Shown here: positions 61,489 through 64,000 of the stretch, one piece after another
How the letters are laid out: every line of letters starts with the position of its first letter
Position numbering within the stretch: the first letter of the stretch is position 1
Assembly: GCA_017849455.1 (NCBI GenBank)
Contig: JAFIGX010000003.1
Span: forward strand, 372,001 to 436,000
Length of the DNA: 64,000 nt
DNA from: Pseudobacter sp.
Lineage (GTDB): Bacteria > Bacteroidota > Bacteroidia > Chitinophagales > Chitinophagaceae
Direction of reading: 5' to 3'
The notes under the pieces: generated by a model
The model's database searches: none
The model's input: the letters and a program-made list of their open reading frames with translations, nothing else
What the model was told of the DNA's origin: nothing
Program-made: the position numbers and the translations under genes

Positions 61489-61600
61489 AAACCGTTGTTG
61501 TGTTATCTGACAGACAACAGAAAAATAAACGTAAATGGGTTATCCGACAATAGACAAATTTGAACCGTTGTATGTCTTCCGTTGGCGTGTCCACTCCCTG
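61489..61600. repeat. Hairpin repeat spacer, family A variants
   Basis: ACCGTTGTTGTGTTATCTGA CAGACAAC (stem GTTGT 61494-61498 / ACAAC 61514-61518) is followed by a second version, AACCGTTGTATGTCTTCCGT TGG at about 61563-61585. Both share 'CCGTTG..tgtctTc' with the other spacers. It separates the genes ending at 61474 and starting at 61623. Confidence 0.55.
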
Positions 61601-61622
61601 GCCTGTCTTCATTAATAATTTT

Positions 61623-62336
61623 ATGGATAAAGAACTTGAAGAAATTGAGACATGGAACAATTTGCGACCATTGCTCAATAATACTTACAACTACAGTGAC
61701 AACTGGGAAAAAGCTACTAAGCTCTTTCAAACAAGACTCAATAGGAAGTTCTTCAAACCATTGCAATCTATAATTGACAAAAGACTATTGGAAGGAGAAG
61801 GTTTTACAATTGTGACAGTTCAATGTGCAATTATTGAGTCGCTTGCTTCATTTCGGACTGGACAAATATTTGCACATAAAAAAGTAAAGGGACAACCAAA
61901 TTACATCTACAATGAAAGCCGGAAGATGTTTGTTGATTTTTTACATACATCTTCCATTTTTAAAGACAATTTTTATCAAGAGGACGTTGCTGGGAATAAA
62001 ACTAAAGACAGTCCTTTCAATGCGGACGATTTTTATACAAAAGTGCGTTGTGGGCTAATGCATGAAGCAAGAACGAAAAGTGAGTGGTACATAAATGCGA
62101 CCACAAAAAAGGTTAAAAATGAGAAGGTGTTCATAGAAAAGCAAGGTACAAAAATCAAACTATTACGTACAATTTTACATTATCGCTTAAAAGAGTGTGT
62201 AGACATCTACTTAGGAGATTTAAAACAAACCAATGCTAATGGAGAGGCATTGAGAAGACTTTTTGCAAGGAAACTTGATCATCTATTTGATATAACACCG
62301 GATAGCGTAAATTATGAATGGTGGAATGACTATTAA
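61623..62336 (+). CDS. HEPN-motif protein of unknown function
   Basis: 237 residues from the ATG at 61623 (MDKELEEIETWNNL); the frame is open upstream into the repeat spacer, and those codons are rejected. Nearly all-alpha. FYTKVRCGLMHEARTKSEW (about 140-158) includes R-C-G-L-M-H, an R-x4-H spacing typical of HEPN RNase toxins. RHisA-like neighbours are absent, so whether it is a toxin, antiphage protein or plain helical protein is open. The family looks like hypothetical proteins with 'VRCGLLHEA', seen in many accessory regions. Confidence 0.5.
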   Translation: MDKELEEIETWNNLRPLLNNTYNYSDNWEKATKLFQTRLNRKFFKPLQSIIDKRLLEGEGFTIVTVQCAIIESLASFRTGQIFAHKKVKGQPNYIYNESRKMFVDFLHTSSIFKDNFYQEDVAGNKTKDSPFNADDFYTKVRCGLMHEARTKSEWYINATTKKVKNEKVFIEKQGTKIKLLRTILHYRLKECVDIYLGDLKQTNANGEALRRLFARKLDHLFDITPDSVNYEWWNDY

Positions 62337-62409
62337 AGCCGTTTTAGCCCTCTAAAGTCTTTATGCCAGAGTGGGAGAAATTTGTAATTTTAATAAAAGC
62401 CGCAGCATA

Positions 62410-62817
62410 ATGAATGCAAGAAGTTATAGAGTAAATCTAAGCCTTTCCCCTTTAGATTTCCGTGCTGAAAAGGGATTAGGAGAGTCATCGGTTTCCTACC
62501 AATCAGAACCTAAATTTATTAATAATAAGGTGGTATTATCAATAACAAATTCATATATCCTTACTGATATGTTTACCAACAAAGGACATGAAGTTCTAAA
62601 AGTTCAATGTGTATATGAAATACCACCCAGTGAAATAAAAAGTAGAGAAGATGTATATGAGTTCTATAAAGATGCTATGCTAAGCCTGAACGAAGCATAT
62701 CAAGCCTACCGATTGCAAATGCCATCCCTGCTAAATATATCATTTCCCAACCAACCAATAGAAAATTACAAAGGAGAGATTGACCGTGTTTTTAATTTAT
62801 TAAATAGTCAAAACTGA
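62410..62817 (+). CDS. Unknown small protein, possibly SecB-like
   Basis: 135 residues from the ATG at 62410 (MNARSYRVNLSLSPLDFRAE). Beta-rich first half, then a helix ending LQMPSLLNISFP. The order of strands and the final helix vaguely recall SecB-like chaperones that guard some toxin-antitoxin pairs; this is weak. The 258-residue frame before it (stop 62336) and this gene are separated by a spacer with the word CCCTCTAAAGTCTTTA. Confidence 0.45.
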   Translation: MNARSYRVNLSLSPLDFRAEKGLGESSVSYQSEPKFINNKVVLSITNSYILTDMFTNKGHEVLKVQCVYEIPPSEIKSREDVYEFYKDAMLSLNEAYQAYRLQMPSLLNISFPNQPIENYKGEIDRVFNLLNSQN

Positions 62818-62820
62818 ACT

Positions 62821-62888
62821 GAGCCCTCTAAAGTCTTTAAGCCGTTGCCGTGTCTTCTGACCGGCAACCTATGCTCTGGAACAGAGCA
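62821..62888. repeat. Hairpin repeat, family A with second hairpin
   Basis: GAGCCCTCTAAAGTCTTTAA is followed by GTTGCCG (62844-62850) ... CGGCAAC (62862-62868), then TGCTCTG / CAGAGCA around GAA (62872-62888), two perfect stems in a row. The same sequence order, less well preserved, occurs at 59213-59300. The word CTAAAGTCTT also occurs at 62352 and 63333. Confidence 0.8.
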
Positions 62889-62901
62889 GTTAATGTTTAG
62901 C

Positions 62902-62955
62902 GGCGGGTCTCTGCAAGCTCGGCGTTTTTCAACGCACTCTCTTTAGTTACCCGCC
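62902..62955. repeat. Hairpin repeat, family B (GGCGGGT...ACCCGCC)
   Basis: GGCGGGT (62902-62908) and ACCCGCC (62949-62955) enclose a second stem GCGTT / AACGC (62922-62935). A shorter copy with GGCAGGTCTCTGAGGTTACC CGCC lies at about 63828-63854. Both begin with the word GGTCTCTG after the stem arm. Confidence 0.72.
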
Positions 62956-62999
62956 GAGGACAGATGGAACTATTATAGACTGGTTCCCTATAGAGTAAA

Positions 63000-63212
63000 T
63001 TTCATGGAAAAGATTTAATAAGAGCAGGAAAAGATGTTGCTAAAGTTTAAAAAGATGATAGTTAACGGAGAAAAATAGTTGCTATAACGGGTAAAACGGG
63101 TGTTTGAGGTCAAAAAGATGAAGCTAAAGGGAAAAAAGAAACAATAAAAGTGGCGAAAGTTGTTACTATAGACCGAAAAACACATTCAAAAGATATAAAA
63201 ACAACAACTTAA
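63000..63212 (+). other. Lys-rich frame with three stops, possible decayed gene
   Basis: From 63000 one frame reads HGKDLIRAGKDVAKV, TAA (63048), KDDS, TAA (63063), RRKIVAITGKTGV, TGA (63105), GQKDEAKGKKETIKVAKVVT ... TTT, TAA at 63210-63212. It stays Lys-rich and coding-like across the stops. It may be a heavily decayed gene or just A-rich spacer. Otherwise the stretch 62956-63290 shows nothing. Confidence 0.25.
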
Positions 63213-63293
63213 AACACCCTGTGATCGCCTATTCTCAAACTTCATTACTGGAAATCAATGACTTGCGATTTAAATGCGTCCCGCTCAGTTTAA

Positions 63294-63318
63294 ACCGTTG
63301 GTTTGGAAACACAACGGT
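63294..63318. repeat. Hairpin repeat, family A variant
   Basis: ACCGTTG (63294-63300) and CAACGGT (63312-63318) form a perfect 7-bp stem around GTTTGGAAACA. It is followed by TTTAGCCTTCTAAAGTCTT, the same word that marks the spacers at 62346 and 62821. Confidence 0.65.
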
Positions 63319-63500
63319 GGCACTTTAGCCTTCTAAAGTCTTCTGGATCTTGGCATAGGATAGAGTATATACCGGAGAGTACTATTTTATTGAATAACTC
63401 GTAGTTGCCCAGATTACTTATTAACTACCGACTACTTATCGACTATCAAAACATCTTTCAAAAAAATAAACCTGTTTTTATAAACCTAAACCCGTTATTC

Positions 63501-63841
63501 ATGGACAATGTAATTACAGAGTATGAGGATTTTAAGGAAAAAGAACATGGCACCATTTTCAGTTTTGCATTGTGTTTGAACGAAAATGCTGGTGATACTC
63601 TGGTTTATACTAATGAAGTTTTTGATAGTAGGACAACTACCCAACGGAAGAAAAAAGATATGGTTTATTAATTGATAAGATAGCAGAAAAATGCGCGGAA
63701 CGCCACGAAGAAAAACGCGAAACACTACTGGCCGGACTGTCGGCGGGCTTTACCCTGTCTTTGTTGCAGGTATTGGGTGGGTTGGCTGGCGGTTTGTCCG
63801 TATGGGTCGAAATCAAGCCGGCTCCGGCGGCAGGTCTCTGA
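63501..63841 (+). pseudogene. Small gene with probable A6 frameshift
   Basis: Frame A from ATG 63501 gives MDNVITEYEDFKEKEHGTIF ... TTTQRKKKDMVY and stops at 63671. The -1 frame after the A6 run (AAGAAAAAAGATATGG, about 63648-63663) continues as KRYGLLIDKIAEKCAERHEE and then GFTLSLLQVLGGLAGGLSVW, a credible hydrophobic end, to TGA 63839-63841. No ATG starts that part, so it is most simply one gene with an indel or slippage at A6. The end overlaps the second family B repeat. Unknown family. Confidence 0.45.
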
Positions 63842-63896
63842 GGTTACCCGCCGCGACATGGAATTAAGTTTGCGCAGTATAAGAGAAAAAAAATCA

Positions 63897-63968
63897 GGCT
63901 GCATCAGCGTCTTTAAGCCTTTTCCGTTGCAAGGCTTAAAGACAAACTATCTTGCAGCCGTTTTTTTT
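63897..63968. terminator. Large nested hairpin with T8 run
   Basis: Outer arms GGCTGCA (63897-63903) / TGCAGCC (63953-63959), inner arms GTCTTTAAGCC (63909-63919) / GGCTTAAAGAC (63933-63943), then T8 (63961-63968); A7 precedes the outer arm. It can work as a terminator in both directions. The inner arm contains the same word (GTCTTTAAGCC) as the family A spacer at 62832. Confidence 0.75.
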
Positions 63969-64000
63969 CCTTCCCTGGCTAGCTGGTAATTCCCTCAATT

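Noticed and set aside
63777..63989. 70-codon plus-strand frame at the window end
   Set aside because: It reads through a family B repeat and the large terminal hairpin, and has no protein-like pattern.

Overview
The window looks like the chromosome of a Bacteroidota bacterium, most likely of the Chitinophagaceae type. Reasons seen in the sequence: outer-membrane beta-barrel proteins with carboxypeptidase-regulatory domains, a protein with a type IX secretion-like C-terminus, an IPExxxVDY protein, a Rho factor with a long Lys/Glu-rich insertion, a PadR/double-PspC operon, and a 50-residue basic protein typical of the group. No rRNA, CRISPR array or complete integrase was found.

Positions 1-50,330 read as core chromosome. 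A four-gene operon (methyltransferase, AIR-synthase-like protein, ThiE/TenI-like protein, Trm112-like protein) is joined by 4-bp overlaps and sits behind a clear TPP riboswitch plus terminator (613-3466). A surface block follows (3530-14522): a repeat-rich secreted protein, a type IX-like protein and two paralogous outer-membrane barrels. Then come a SWIM/SNF2 helicase, an M28 peptidase, pterin dehydratase, Rho, MscS, ComB, GcvT, PspC/PadR, lipoproteins, an IPNS-like oxygenase, AsnS, FeoB, a run of minus-strand metabolic genes ending in ManC and KdsD, RecQ, and tRNA-Phe(GAA). Two toxin-antitoxin-like pairs lie here: a GNAT-like plus HTH pair with a palindromic candidate operator (31088-32105), and a RelE toxin convergent with a small antitoxin-like gene (37759-38224).

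From tRNA-Phe (50255-50327) to the window end the sequence is visibly AT-richer and accessory. First comes a fragment of an excisionase-like HTH gene, then a compact plus-strand cluster: 5-methylcytosine methyltransferase, DUF4928-like protein, Vsr endonuclease and Z1-domain ATPase. It ends in a HEPN-like gene broken by a stop codon and a frameshift, abutting a decayed tyrosine-integrase C-terminus. This is a restriction/defence cluster on a decaying mobile element next to a tRNA gene.

The last part (56.4-64 kb) holds a MauE/DoxX plus DUF6520-like pair, a broken protein-kinase gene lying between two copies of a palindromic repeat whose stems covary, another broken small gene, and a run of unrelated plus-strand genes (XRE regulator, BECR-nuclease-like protein, membrane protein, HEPN-like protein, unknowns). 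Most of the genes after the XRE regulator are followed by spacers with related hairpin repeats, an arrangement resembling a gene-cassette array. The best candidates for undescribed biology are the TPP-controlled operon, the GNAT/HTH pair, and the cassette-like region.
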